From assembly GCF_963678635.1 (NCBI RefSeq), contig NC_087064.1:8963671-9027670 (forward strand): a DNA stretch of 64,000 bases. The letters are read 5' to 3'. The stretch is from Symsagittifera roscoffensis. Its lineage: Eukaryota; Xenacoelomorpha; Acoela; Convolutidae. Of this stretch, positions 35,051-45,450 are shown one piece after another. The notes under the pieces are model-generated. The model was not told the DNA's origin. It worked only from the letters and a program-made list of their open reading frames with translations, and searched no databases. The first letter of the stretch is position 1. Every line of letters begins with the position of its first letter. The translations under genes and the position numbers were made by a program.

Positions 35051-36714
35051 GATTGAGTGTTCAGGAAAGAAGAATTCTTTTCAAGAAAATTTTCAAGTTT
35101 TACCAAAGCTGATTTCGACAAAGCAAAAGCGAGAAGTGAAAAGTTTTTCAAAAACAAAATTTGGATCAAGACTCAATTAATTAAATTCAATTACGTGGGT
35201 GAAGCATAAAATCAACAGTGGCTTTGAAGTGGTTGTAGTTTTGGGGCTTTATGTGGTTTTATGAAATGACTGTCAATTCGATATTGGGTAAATGACTCAA
35301 CTGTATTAAACAGCATAAATACTTGTGGTTAGAGTAGCTGACAATTCCATGAAGGGATCAACCCGGGAATGTTATTTCGTTTACCTAAAGTGTGTGAATG
35401 TTAACACCCACTGCTATTATCAACTTCCCTATTTAGTCAACTTGACTAAATATTGAAAATATATTTGAATTTTTTTGCCAAGTTTTTTTGTTTCAACCAA
35501 AATGGTAACCCACCAATCAAGTCAAGCAAGGAAGACCCACCAATCAAGTCAAGTCAAACATACCTGACAAAAATGATAAAGGGTAGTTGAGAATTTTGTT
35601 CATTTCTCAAATAAATTAGTATTCTATGACAAATTTCACATATAGTTCATCAAAAGATTGATGCAGGGCCGTTTGGTACAGTAGGCAATAACTACCCGGC
35701 AGTGCTATTCATTAGGAACCTCTGAAACGCTTGCCCCACTGTAATGTCGGGTCAAAAATTTGAGATATTCATTTTTAGTACATATTCTTGAAGTGAAAAA
35801 AAAAACAAAAATTACCAAAAAACTTTTTTGTCTCCAAATCCAATGAAACCTGGTCCAATCAATTTGTCGTAATTTATTGGACAGGGTTGTAACCCATGTT
35901 AAAAAATCGAGAAAAAAAAACATATTTTGAATTTTTTAACCATTTTAACCTGAAAATTAGTATTATTAAACGTGAAATCTGTTATAGACATGTAATTTTA
36001 TTATATATAATGCTTTATACTGGCTCATACACTCTCTAAAGTCTACTCCTAAGAGTCCTGGCTAACCCCACCAGGCTGTAGACATATTAGAGAGAGAGAG
36101 AGAAAAAAAAACAAAAAAGAGAGAGTAAAGAGCCAAAAGTAACTATGGTTGATTAACCGGCAGAATTGCTGGACCCATCCATAAATAGCTTTCTTTTGAA
36201 AAAGCTATATCCCAAAAGGGATAATAATGGGGTTTATGGATCGTCAGTTCTCTCTCTTTCTCTCTCTCTCTTTATCTTTTTCTGTGTTAATATTTATATT
36301 TTGAAAACTATTATGAAAAAACATAACAAAAACATTTTTATGTTTTTTGTTTCAACATCATTAGATAAAATCTTAGGAAGAGTATTCAGTTTATTTTTTT
36401 TTTGATTTTTCGAAATGAGCATTAAAAAAAACTGATATAATTAAGTTGGATTTGACGAGAAATTTATCAAAATTTATACTTTTAGATTTTATGCCGACTT
36501 TTTAAAGTTATTTTGATTTTTTTTCTTTTAATTTTTTCTGTTGTTTTTATTTCCTTTCTATTGATTGAAAATCACAAAGCAAACTTTAAATTAGAAAAAA
36601 ATCATAAGCAAAACGTAAACAAGAATTCAGCCACAATAATAAAAACTTATCAAACTAAATAATAAACCCCCAAACTGGTGCACTCTCGGTGGAAACAAAG
36701 TTTTTTTTGAGTTT
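35051..36714. other. No gene seen; simple repeats
   Basis: AT-rich spacer. It has a GA tract at 36,088-36,130 and a CT tract at 36,249-36,280 about 150 bp apart in inverted relation, and a short duplication of cccaccaatcaagtcaag near 35,510-35,550. No conserved frame was found. Penton and ATPase genes that could be expected near a Polinton polymerase are absent. Confidence 0.5.
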
Positions 36715-37383
36715 TCAGAGATCTCCAAATTGCAGTTTGCGTTTTTTCGGCGCAAAGCAAGCATTGATAGGAGGCGTCTCAGCCACTAAGTTTGGTGCAG
36801 TGGGACTTTGACTGCCGGAAGAAGAAGTAGAAGAAGTATGCTGCTGCTTTTGTTGAGTGATTGAAAAAATATCCGGTTTTATGGGGGTTTTGGGCGTCTG
36901 CTGGTCCTCATCTTTTTTCTCTGTTGAATCTGGTGATTCAATCGACTCAATGTTCCAGTAGCTTTCTCGCTCTGCTAAATCTCTAATGGATCCTTCCTGA
37001 TTTTCGTAAAAGGGGATCGATTGGCAATCATAGTTAAACAGTATTTTTCTCGGTGAACGATCAAGGCAAGTAGGGTCTTGAATATCTGTGAGCTTCAGCG
37101 CAGGATACGATTCAGTCACACAGCAACTCTCGTAGACCTGTTTTCTGTTTTGTATGAGCATACCAATTTGATCTAGGAAATAGTTGGGTAACATCATATG
37201 GTTTTTAGTGACCCATTCATCGAATTCTCTGCTTCCTGGATCAAGATCAATGAAAGGACTTGTTTTTCGATGACGCATTTTCCGTTCCTGTTGAACCACT
37301 ACGATAGAATCTCTGGTATAAGTTTGGTATAATATAGCTCTTTCAAGAGAATTAATTGAAATGATTTGCAGTGGAGTTGCCAT
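36715..37383 (-). CDS. Unknown protein with nuclear-localisation-like C-terminus
   Basis: 222 residues, not recognised. The N-terminal half (residues 1-130) looks globular: MATPLQIISINSLERAILYQ, then REFDEWVTKNHMMLPNYFLDQIG. The second half is low-complexity (SSTSSSGSQSPTAP) and ends APKKRKLQF, a classical basic nuclear signal resembling the tail of the polymerase exon. It is transcribed away from the PC4-like gene across the iteron-bearing spacer. It is intact, in a region where neighbours are broken. It is likely an early or regulatory gene of the element, or an accessory gene. Confidence 0.6.
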   Translation of the reverse strand: MATPLQIISINSLERAILYQTYTRDSIVVVQQERKMRHRKTSPFIDLDPGSREFDEWVTKNHMMLPNYFLDQIGMLIQNRKQVYESCCVTESYPALKLTDIQDPTCLDRSPRKILFNYDCQSIPFYENQEGSIRDLAERESYWNIESIESPDSTEKKDEDQQTPKTPIKPDIFSITQQKQQHTSSTSSSGSQSPTAPNLVAETPPINACFAPKKRKLQFGDL

Positions 37384-37580
37384 CGTTGAAAATTTTGTAT
37401 TGACTGATTTTGAGAGATTGAATAAAAATAGTGAGTAGATTTAGTTTGACCTACCACTTTTAGTTTTTTTATTACTGCTGGTCTAAGATTTAGCCAATTA
37501 CCATAAATCTGGTACTGTGAAATTTTAATATGTTTTCAGGGCTTTTGCAATTAAAGTAGAAATGTGAACGCTTTGAAAAT

Positions 37581-37906
37581 CTATACTTCAAAGAAACAGC
37601 ATGGCGCCTTTTTATGATACCCTAAGCACAAAATGACAAAAATCTTACACTTCAAAGAGATAACATGCATGCCGCCAGGGTAAAAACGTTGAGATTTATG
37701 AGCTAAAACGGGAATTTGCCAGACAGATGCAAGCGAATGCTATCTCTACTTCAAATAGAGTGCATGACGCCTTTTTTTATGTCCCCCGGACGAGGGGATT
37801 TAAAGGTCTCCACTTCAAAGTGAGTACATGTATGCCGACATGTAACATTAACTGAGATTTATGACCCATTCAAGTGCTTTCCAGACAGAAATGAGAGATG
37901 CAATAA
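37581..37906 (+). promoter_or_regulatory. Iteron-like repeats in a divergent intergenic region
   Basis: Four related motifs (consensus cttcaaag...acatg.atgcc) begin at 37,581, 37,644, 37,744 and 37,808. With the accessory motifs gagatttatga (37,691 and 37,854) and ccagacaga (37,719 and 37,881) they form two tandem copies of a ~163-bp module. Motifs 3 and 4 can each fold: CTCTA with TAGAG, and CTC-ACTT with AGTGAG. The module sits between the divergent genes at 36,715-37,383 and 38,089, so it could be a shared promoter or an origin or Rep-type binding site. Confidence 0.5.
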
Positions 37907-38088
37907 ACACGCTTTTATCTTATACAAATCCAATTGCAAAAACTAATTAAATTCTCCCGCTATAGGCTGAAGGGGCGCCATAAAAGTAAATCCACAGATA
38001 TTTGTTTATCTTCTATCCAATTCATTATTCATTTCATTCTATCATAAAACAGTTGAACCAACAAGTCACTACCGTTACCACCACCACT

Positions 38089-38524
38089 ATGTACTCGTCG
38101 CTAGAAAATGATACAGACTTTTACGATGATTTTCAAGATATATCTTCGGGAGAAAAACGCATTGTACGGGTTGGAACGAAAACTTTTGACAAAACGGGTA
38201 CATATATCACAGTTAAGTTATATTAAAAGAATGAAGATGGTGTATTTAAATGTTATCAAGCAGTGACCATAACGACAAGAGAATTTGATTGTTTGGCAGA
38301 TAATTATTCAAAGATTAAAAAAATTGGTTAAAAAACAAACTGGTGAAAAGACTTCATCTTCTTCCTCCTCCTCCTCATCCTCCTCAGCTGTAAATGATAA
38401 ACATCATAAAAGACGATACACGTCAAAACGATTAGTCCCTCCCAAAAAAGAATATGCTGAAAGTGGCGATGAAAACGATGCGGATGATGAATACTCGAAT
38501 AATAAAAAGTGTAGAGTTGCCTGA
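38089..38524 (+). pseudogene. PC4-like single-stranded DNA-binding protein, broken
   Basis: From the Met at 38,089, residues such as GEKRIVRVGTKTFDKTGTYI followed by EDGVFKCYQAVTIT resemble the PC4/p15 (SUB1) fold: a basic strand, then a K-x-Y-x-x-I-R-like strand, then a G-x-x-L-T strand and helix. A TAA at 38,224-38,226 interrupts this frame, and a second shift at the A-run near 38,315 moves the acidic/Ser-rich tail (38,340-38,524) into another frame. An upstream Met at 38,002 is in frame but looks like leader. PC4-like proteins act in transcription and replication and occur in several large DNA viruses. The assignment rests on pattern only. Confidence 0.45.
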
Positions 38525-38567
38525 AACAGAAAAAAAAACGTTTGAATAATTTGATTTAACCAGCAGA

Positions 38568-39203
38568 ATGGTTGAAGCAATGTATGAGCAGTCGCCTGAA
38601 TTTTTAAAAAAATTTCGAAAGAATTTTAAATTTTTTATTCTGAACAACGAACCCGACGCCTCACAACTCCCTCTAAACACAAATTTTGCATTTGCAACCC
38701 ACTCAATTCAGAACGAGTCTTGCGCCCAATTGCTCGACAATGACCATCCCCACATCCATGTTCTCATCGAAGTAACCAAGGATTGTGTCGACGTAGTGAA
38801 AAAGATGACCTCAACCACTTTCGTTGTACCTTTGATACTCTCATCTTTCAAGCATCTAATATTGGGTTGCAGTAAACTTCACCTATCGGGACCCCTGATG
38901 GAAAAATTAAAAATTGCTGTCAACTACAACAATTCTATTAACAACTCAACTGACATTGGTGGTGCTTCTCTACGAAGAAGATTGCCACAAGTTTGCTTTG
39001 CTTCACAAACTCGATCCATTCAAACTCAAACTGATTTAATCACTAATGTAACAATTGAACGCTTCATTAATATTTTGAATGGTGATAATGCGGCCGAGTT
39101 TTCTAAAATTATTGATATCATTTTGAGTGGTTATGGTCGTTTAGAGATTGATTCAAATACTTTGTTTGTTAAATTTGTAATGGAAAAAAAATTTAAACTC
39201 TGA
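38568..39203 (+). CDS. Unknown protein with HUH-like (HxH) motif
   Basis: 211 residues, intact. The segment HPHIHVLIEV (residues 60-69) is a good fit to the H-hydrophobic-H motif of HUH endonucleases and parvovirus-type Rep/NS1 origin-binding domains. It follows a short strand, KFFILNNEP (21-29), that could be the first Rep strand. A downstream catalytic Tyr motif is not clear, and no helicase domain follows. It lies 43 bp after the PC4-like gene, on the same strand, and downstream of the iteron region. An AATAAA lies 75 bp after the stop. It may be a Rep-like nickase domain or an unrelated protein with a chance motif. Confidence 0.5.
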   Translation: MVEAMYEQSPEFLKKFRKNFKFFILNNEPDASQLPLNTNFAFATHSIQNESCAQLLDNDHPHIHVLIEVTKDCVDVVKKMTSTTFVVPLILSSFKHLILGCSKLHLSGPLMEKLKIAVNYNNSINNSTDIGGASLRRRLPQVCFASQTRSIQTQTDLITNVTIERFINILNGDNAAEFSKIIDIILSGYGRLEIDSNTLFVKFVMEKKFKL

Positions 39204-39277
39204 AAACGGTTTTTAGAGCCTGCGATAACGCCAAAGGCAAGTGTTCTAGCAACCATAAAACATGTTTTTTTCTTAAA

Positions 39278-39283
39278 AATAAA
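39278..39283 (+). terminator. AATAAA downstream of the HUH-like gene
   Basis: A canonical polyadenylation hexamer lies in the 117-bp convergent spacer between the HUH-like gene (+) and the protease gene (-). Confidence 0.45.
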
Positions 39284-39320
39284 TTATAAATCCTTAAACA
39301 AATGCATCAGTATCACAAAG

Positions 39321-39767
39321 TTATAACATCATATGTTTAGCAAAACGCATCATGTCATGGTCATTAACCTTGAAACCTATAGGAAATTTAGATGAAATTA
39401 TAACATGAGCAACATAAATACAATAAAGTCCGCACAAGACCGAGTTAGCTGATTGGATTGGCTTATTCATCAGTATTTGGTTTCCCTCATGGATAGAACG
39501 TCTCATATTTTTGTATACATATGGATAGTTGTGTAGGCTCCGTCCAAGATGATCTGCAAAAAAGATTTGACCACCAGCTTGAGCAAACAGTAACCAATGA
39601 GTTCCTGGCTGGTCTGAGTTTGATGCGTTCACTATCATGAAAGTATTGTCACGTTTCAATATTGTATTAAATGCTAAGTTAGCGGGAAAAATGCCACAAA
39701 ATCGATGTTTCAAATGCTTGCATCGGTGAATAAGCTCAGTAATCTGTAAATTGTCCATTTTTTTCAC
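39321..39767 (-). CDS. Adenain-like cysteine protease (PRO)
   Basis: 148 residues. It has His57 in GTHWLL, an acidic residue at 72 in FFADHLGR, the oxyanion Gln105 in NKPIQS and nucleophile Cys112 in SVLCGLYC: the order and spacing of the adenovirus protease (C5 family), which matures capsids. The N-terminus (CGIFPANL, 24-31) matches the family's opening segment. It is shorter than adenovirus protease (about 200), as is usual in Polintons/adintoviruses. It lies 4 bp after the capsid gene on the same strand, the usual structural-module arrangement. The frame is intact although its neighbour is broken. Confidence 0.85.
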   Translation of the reverse strand: MKKMDNLQITELIHRCKHLKHRFCGIFPANLAFNTILKRDNTFMIVNASNSDQPGTHWLLFAQAGGQIFFADHLGRSLHNYPYVYKNMRRSIHEGNQILMNKPIQSANSVLCGLYCIYVAHVIISSKFPIGFKVNDHDMMRFAKHMML

Positions 39768-39771
39768 CGAG

Positions 39772-40725
39772 TCAACTCATTAGAGTGTTTTTAGCTATTT
39801 TTCTATCGGAACGCACGTAAACTGTTGATGCACGCTCTCCCATGAAAAGTAACTCTACATTTTCCCCCAGCGGTGCATCAAACTTCAGTTCTACTGAAAT
39901 GGTGCAATTGGTCAATTCAGGATGAATAAAGTCATGTGAAGCCTCCTGAGTAGATGTGAGATTAAATGCCATAATATAATGATTGTGATAATTAGCCAAA
40001 CTGATTCCATGACTATTGTTGAAAACAAAGTCTAGAGCTTCCAATGTGTTATAGTATATTCTTTTGTTATCAGTCGTTGACACAGGAGTTCCTGCAATGG
40101 GCAGACCGTTTCGGTAAACAATGATTTCATTCAGCAGAAAATTTTTGATAATGAAACGGGTTTGTTCGGTTAGTTCCCAGGTATGCTGTATTCGAGCTCA
40201 TTGCTAAAATCATTCGACGAACTGGCTCTTTCGCAAAAACGTCTTCTTGTCGCCAGCTTTGCACACCAGTTGTGGCCAAAAAAGTTCTCGGTAAAACTTC
40301 AATATAATTGTATATTGCGGGTGTTTTCAACAGAGTTTTTTCTATCGACGATAGCACAAAATCGGTTACTGTCATTTTGCGCACATATAGGTTAGCCTCA
40401 GTGATTTCAACACGGTAATGTTTATCTCTATGCTCAGACATGATAACAAAGTCATTAGGAGATCGTCTCCAGAGAAAGTCTTATTGTAACACCGCTGATA
40501 AGATGTTTGTCACATGATAAAAATCACAAGCAATTTTACCAAATAAACGGAATTCGGTTGATGCAGCTACGATTCGTTTACGTTCAGCGACATCTTCAGC
40601 TCGCCCATTGGCACCATCAATACACTGATAGATTATCTTCATAATAATAACCTTGACAAGCAAGCCATGTTTTCTTTGCATCATTACCATGTGAAAATTC
40701 GGTCTCAATGAAACTCTTATGGGCA
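39772..40725 (-). pseudogene. Major capsid protein (hexon-type double jelly roll), frameshifted and cut by the gap
   Basis: Pieces match the Maverick/adintovirus hexon, often annotated as an F54H12.2-like protein in animal genomes. They are 40,617-40,725 (IETEFSHGNDAK), 40,500-40,640 (GRAEDVAERKRIVAA, FRLFGKIACDFYHV), 40,127-40,470 (EANLYVRKMTVTDFVL, TNPFHYQKFSAE) and 39,772-40,083 (FNLTSTQEASHDF, LTNCTISVELKF). The frame changes at about 40,615, 40,470 and 40,126, so it cannot encode one protein. The N-terminal part would lie in or beyond the N run. The product would form the main capsid shell. Confidence 0.75.
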
Positions 40726-40925
40726 NNNNNNNNNNNNNNNNNNNNNNNNNNNNNNNNNNNNNNNNNNNNNNNNNNNNNNNNNNNNNNNNNNNNNNNNNNN
40801 NNNNNNNNNNNNNNNNNNNNNNNNNNNNNNNNNNNNNNNNNNNNNNNNNNNNNNNNNNNNNNNNNNNNNNNNNNNNNNNNNNNNNNNNNNNNNNNNNNNN
40901 NNNNNNNNNNNNNNNNNNNNNNNNN
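40726..40925. other. Assembly gap (200 N)
   Basis: Exactly 200 undetermined bases, probably a fixed-size scaffold gap of unknown real length. It truncates the capsid gene, and any further structural genes may be missing here. Confidence 0.99.
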
Positions 40926-41192
40926 GAAAGGGCACAAAAACTGAAATAGGGTTGTGAAAGTAGAGTCTTTTTGGTGCTTTAAGAGAGCTCGGACGTTAAA
41001 CTTGGTGGATCTAATTTTTTGAAACTCCATTAAAATTTTTAGGAGAAATCATGTATCGGCGGGTCTTAAGAAGTAAGCTTCTGAGAGTTTCATTTGATGA
41101 TCCAGAAACAAACGGCTGAATCAAATTTCAGACGAAGTGTATTACAGTGAAACATGACACTATTATCGTAGACAATTATCGGGGTGTCAGTT
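40926..41192. other. No gene seen right of the gap
   Basis: The first 270 bases after the gap do not continue the capsid gene in any frame I can recognise. The gap therefore probably hides a substantial stretch, or the join is wrong. Confidence 0.4.
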
Positions 41193-41614
41193 CAGGGGCG
41201 AATCTAGGTTTTTCTCGAGGGGGGGCGGATGGATTCGGATTTTCAAAAAAGTTTCGAAAATTTTGTCGACCTTTTTTTTAGGTCGACTGAATTGATTTTT
41301 CGAGCTCTCCCTTAGCACGGTTTAGTCCCTGTTTTGGCCAAATTGTTTGCGCCGCAGGGAAAAATTTGAAAAAACAGTCCAAAAAAGGCATTTTTAGGCA
41401 CTTTTTGAAAAACTTTGACCAAAAAATCGCGTTTTTTCGGCGCGCGCTCCCCCCTCAACATTGATATTTATTGGCGCCTTTATAAAAATTTTAGGGCTGG
41501 TCAGCCAAAACTGGATTTCTTAAAAGGTGCAAAAGGGGACCCTTCGGGTCGGCAGGGGGTCGAATCCCTGGGGGGGGGGGGGCGTTTGCCCCCTTCCTCC
41601 TAAATCCGACCTTG
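41193..41614 (-). mobile_element. MITE-like element with GGCGGAT-type ends
   Basis: It starts caggggcgaatctagg and ends (reverse complement) caaggtcggatttagg, giving imperfect terminal inverted repeats. Inside are G-runs, gcgcgctcccccctcaa and gggtcggcaggggg. Relatives lie at 47,644-48,118 and 59,929-60,200. No coding capacity. Confidence 0.55.
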
Positions 41615-42162
41615 TGTGCTTACTGTAAAATGTTTCATTCCAGTTTGTTTTAGCAAAAACGTAAGATGACAAGACTTTCAAAGGGGGTTTTGCTCCTATA
41701 AATGAATTGCTGACAGCACGCGACCCAGGAAATGTAATATAAAAAAACCTTAATTACAACACCTAATTGATCTTTATAGACAAAACTGTTTGTTTGTAGT
41801 TGAAATGTCGTCAAAATTACATCGTTTTTAAATTATTTTGTTTGATAAAAAGCAATTGAAGATCCCTGAAGCCGTAAAACTACAATGAGACAAAGCTAAT
41901 CAGTCATCTTTATTCTAAAAAAGGGCATTTAATCTCATTTTGAAAATTCGATAAGTTTACTTCAATCGTCTCTGAAGGATGTCTGTAATAATTAAAAGTT
42001 TCAAAAAGATAGGAAAAAATGAGCGTAATAATTGGGTCAACCTTCGGAGAACAAAAACATCAAAACCTCAGCGAGGGCATAAATTAGTTCAAAACATTCC
42101 CAAAAGGGAACTTTTCAAAACCGTAGATCATAACTAAGAAAGATTGAATATGAAATATTTTA

Positions 42163-42688
42163 TTGTTCCGACTTTCGTAACGAAAGTAACGGAATATTTG
42201 TGCTCGGGCTGATTTTTTTCTTGAGACAAACTTCGACTTTTTAACTTGCCATTTCCGATGGATTTTTAAAATATCATTCAACAGGTATTGTTGTTCTGAG
42301 CTCAAATTTGAAAAGGTATTTCACCTGTGATCATTTTTTGAAAAATTATGGGAATTTAAATGTTGCCATTTTAGTCAATTGAGACAATTAACGCGCTATA
42401 TATTTCACGCGATTAACGCGTAAGCGGAAATTAAATCCGTCTTAGAAATTGTTCAAGTTGATTGAAGATAGTTTATTTGTACACAATTGACCTGTTACTA
42501 GGAGCAAAATTTATCACTTTGTATTTTATATGGTGTGTGGGTGGGTTATTTTCACCAAAAAAAACATCAATTGAAAAAAAGTTTTTTTTTTACTTTGTTA
42601 CCTTTAATTTTCATGTTACTACTGCTCTATAGACCTTGAAAGGCAGTCAGAGCAGTCAGGGCTTCGCCCTGATACTAACAGTCTAGTT
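42163..42688 (+). mobile_element. Helentron-like element, full length
   Basis: It starts ttgttccgactttcgtaacg, contains acaattaacgcgctatata and ends with cagggcttcgccctgatac. Its 526 bp set the expected length of the family. Confidence 0.65.
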
Positions 42689-43317
42689 AGTTCCTCTTAA
42701 TTATCGGTTACGAGCCTTGGTCTTCGTCGATAAAAAGAGGTCCTTTCGAAAAACCAGAGTAATTACTTACTACGCAGTTTTCAAAAGAACTCAATTGAAA
42801 AATCAGGGTAATTACATATAACGCCGTTTTAACTTTCTGCAAAAGTAAATTTTAAAAACGATTGTGCAGTATTGAATGGTTATGGACGGAAAGTCGCAAC
42901 AGAGTAACATTGCATCAATTTTAATCACAAAAATTTTTCAACCTTGTCCATTTTGTTCGACAAACTATATTCCCATATAAATTGAAAAGTTACGGAGAAT
43001 TTCAATGAATTGTTTTGGTTAAAAAACCATAAATAAAACAAAATGGGAAAAAAAGGAATTATATTTACTTTCCTCGTAATTTGTTTTTATAAACGCTTTT
43101 AAAACAGACTTGTAGTTTTGACGCGTTTATTTCAATCTATTTGTCCTAGTTTATTACGCTTTTCATGCTTCTCGATGACTCGGCTTGGCGCTGATACCAG
43201 CAATCTTGTTATTAATCTGAATTCAGATAGAAAAAACTTTCAGAAGAAAAACCATCGCAGTATATAATTAACCTTAGGAGAAGTTTGCAAATTAACATGC
43301 TGAAAATTATATATCAA

Positions 43318-43735
43318 CTGAATGTTCCGACTGCCTTTTAAAGTCTATGGAGCAGTAAAAACATTAAAAAAAATTAAATTTAAAATTACAAAGTGATAGA
43401 TTTTGCTCCTTTTAATAAATCAACAAAGTAAGCTTCTTTAGATCAATTTGGAACGATTTCTAATACGCATTAAATCTCCGCTAACGCGTTAACAGCGCGA
43501 AATATATCGCGCTTTAATTGTCCCAATTTGTCAAAATGCAAATTTTGAAACCCCGAAAACTTTATGAAAAATGATCACACGTGAAACATCTTTTAAAATT
43601 TAAGCTCAGGACAACATCTTTTAGAATGATGTAAAAAACTGACAAATGATGTTAAAATATTGATGCAAAAATGACCAGTTAAAAAATGGAGAATCGTCTG
43701 AAGAAAAAAACTAGCCCAGTACAAATAATCCGGAA
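43318..43735 (-). mobile_element. Diverged reverse Helentron-like element
   Basis: It starts within the 3' subterminal repeat (gaatgttccgactgcc), so the hairpin end is missing, and ends near aatccggaac. It is more divergent than its neighbours. Confidence 0.5.
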
Positions 43736-44179
43736 CGAGAAGAAACGAAACCGTAAATTTTTAAAAATTCGTTTTTCTTTGCTTCGAAAAATTGCTTGTC
43801 ATAATATTCACTCGATATAAAAAAAGCTTGTTTCACGATTTGGTTAATTGTATACTATTTATGATATCGTAATCAAAATTTTAGAAAACGCGTTCAAACC
43901 ATTTCTAGAAACTTTCTACCGCTTCTAGAAAATTAAAAAGGTTATAAATTTGGTAAAAACATTGAGTGAAACAGTTTTTTTTCTTGAATAGACAGATACC
44001 ATTAGATACCAGTTTTTGGAACGTTTACATGAGGTGTTGAAAATGTCCTCTAATTACCGCGGTCGGGAGACTTTTTCAGTTCAAAGAAAACTTGGAAAAT
44101 TCTTCAGTTTCGGATGTTATGTCGGCACAAATTTTTTGCCTTCAAATTTTCTTTTCTTTTAAATTCCAAACCTTCCTTA

Positions 44180-44725
44180 TTGTTCCGACTTTCGATACGA
44201 AAGTAACGGAATATTTGTGCTCGGGGTGAAGTTTTTTTTATTCAGACAAATTTCGACTTTTTAACTAGCGATTTTTGACGGATTTTGTATATCATTCAAA
44301 AGGTATTGTTGTCCTGAGACTAAATTTGAAAAGATATTTCACCCGTGATCATTTTTTGTAAAGTCATGAGGGTTTAAAGATTGCCATTTTGGCCATTTTG
44401 GCCAATTTGGGACAATTAACGCGCAATATATTTCGCGCTATTAACGCGTAAGCGGAGATTTAATCCGTCTTATAAATCGTTTCAAATTGGTTGAACGAAG
44501 CTTATTTGCCATAATTGATTTGTTTCAAGGAACGAAAAACGAAATATATCTTTTTGTACTTTATATGGCGTGTGGTGGGATGATTTTCATAAAAAATTTC
44601 AAATTAAAAAAAAATTTTCATTTTATTTTGTTTCATTTAATTTTTTTTATGTATTACTGCTGCTCAATAAACTTTAAAAGGCAGTCGGAACATTCAGGGC
44701 TTCGCCCTGATACGAGCAGTTTTTT
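44180..44725 (+). mobile_element. Helentron-like element, full length
   Basis: It starts ttgttccgactttcgatacg and ends cagggcttcgccctgatacg, with all internal landmarks present. Confidence 0.65.
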
Positions 44726-44915
44726 CTTGATGGAATTTTTTGAAAGCTTTCAAAACCACTTTGAAAATCTTGTGGGTAATGAAAGAAGAATTTTCGTACT
44801 TCTGTATATGACGGTGCTTCAGTACACAAAAGATTGATAAGCTAGGAAAGTAAAAATCGTGAAACAATTCGCGGGCTTAGTCGTTACATACTCTGTTTGA
44901 CTTCCATACAAAACA

Positions 44916-45450
44916 AAACAAGATTGCTCGTATCAGGGCGAAGCCTTGAATGTTTCGACTGCCTTTTAAGGTTTATTGAGCAGTAATAACATTAAAAAAA
45001 TTAAATGAAAGAAAACAGAATGAAAAATTTTTTTTCTAAAATTTGAAAATGTTTTTATGAAATCAATCCCCCACACGCCATATAAAGTGCAAAAGGATAG
45101 ATTTCGCTCCCTGTAAAAAACCAATTATGGCAAATAAGCTTCGTTCAACCAATTTGGAACGATTTATAAGACGGATTAAATCTCCGCTTACGCGTTAATA
45201 GCGCCCAAACTTAAGCGCCCAAACTGGTCAAATTGGCCAAAATGGCAATCTTTAAACCCTCATAACTTTACGAAAAACTATCACAGGTGAAATATATTTT
45301 CAAATTTACGCTCAAGACAACAATGCCTTTTGAATGATATAAAAAAGTTCCGTCAAAAATGGCTAGTTAAAAGTCGAAATTTGTCTGAAGAAAAAAAAAC
45401 CCACCCCGAGCACAAATATTCCGTTACTTTCGTATCGAAAGTCGGAACAA
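44916..45450 (-). mobile_element. Helentron-like element, full length, reverse
   Basis: It starts acaagattgctcgtatcagg and ends aaagtcggaacaa. It forms an inverted pair with 44,180-44,725, as seen beside unit 4. Confidence 0.65.
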
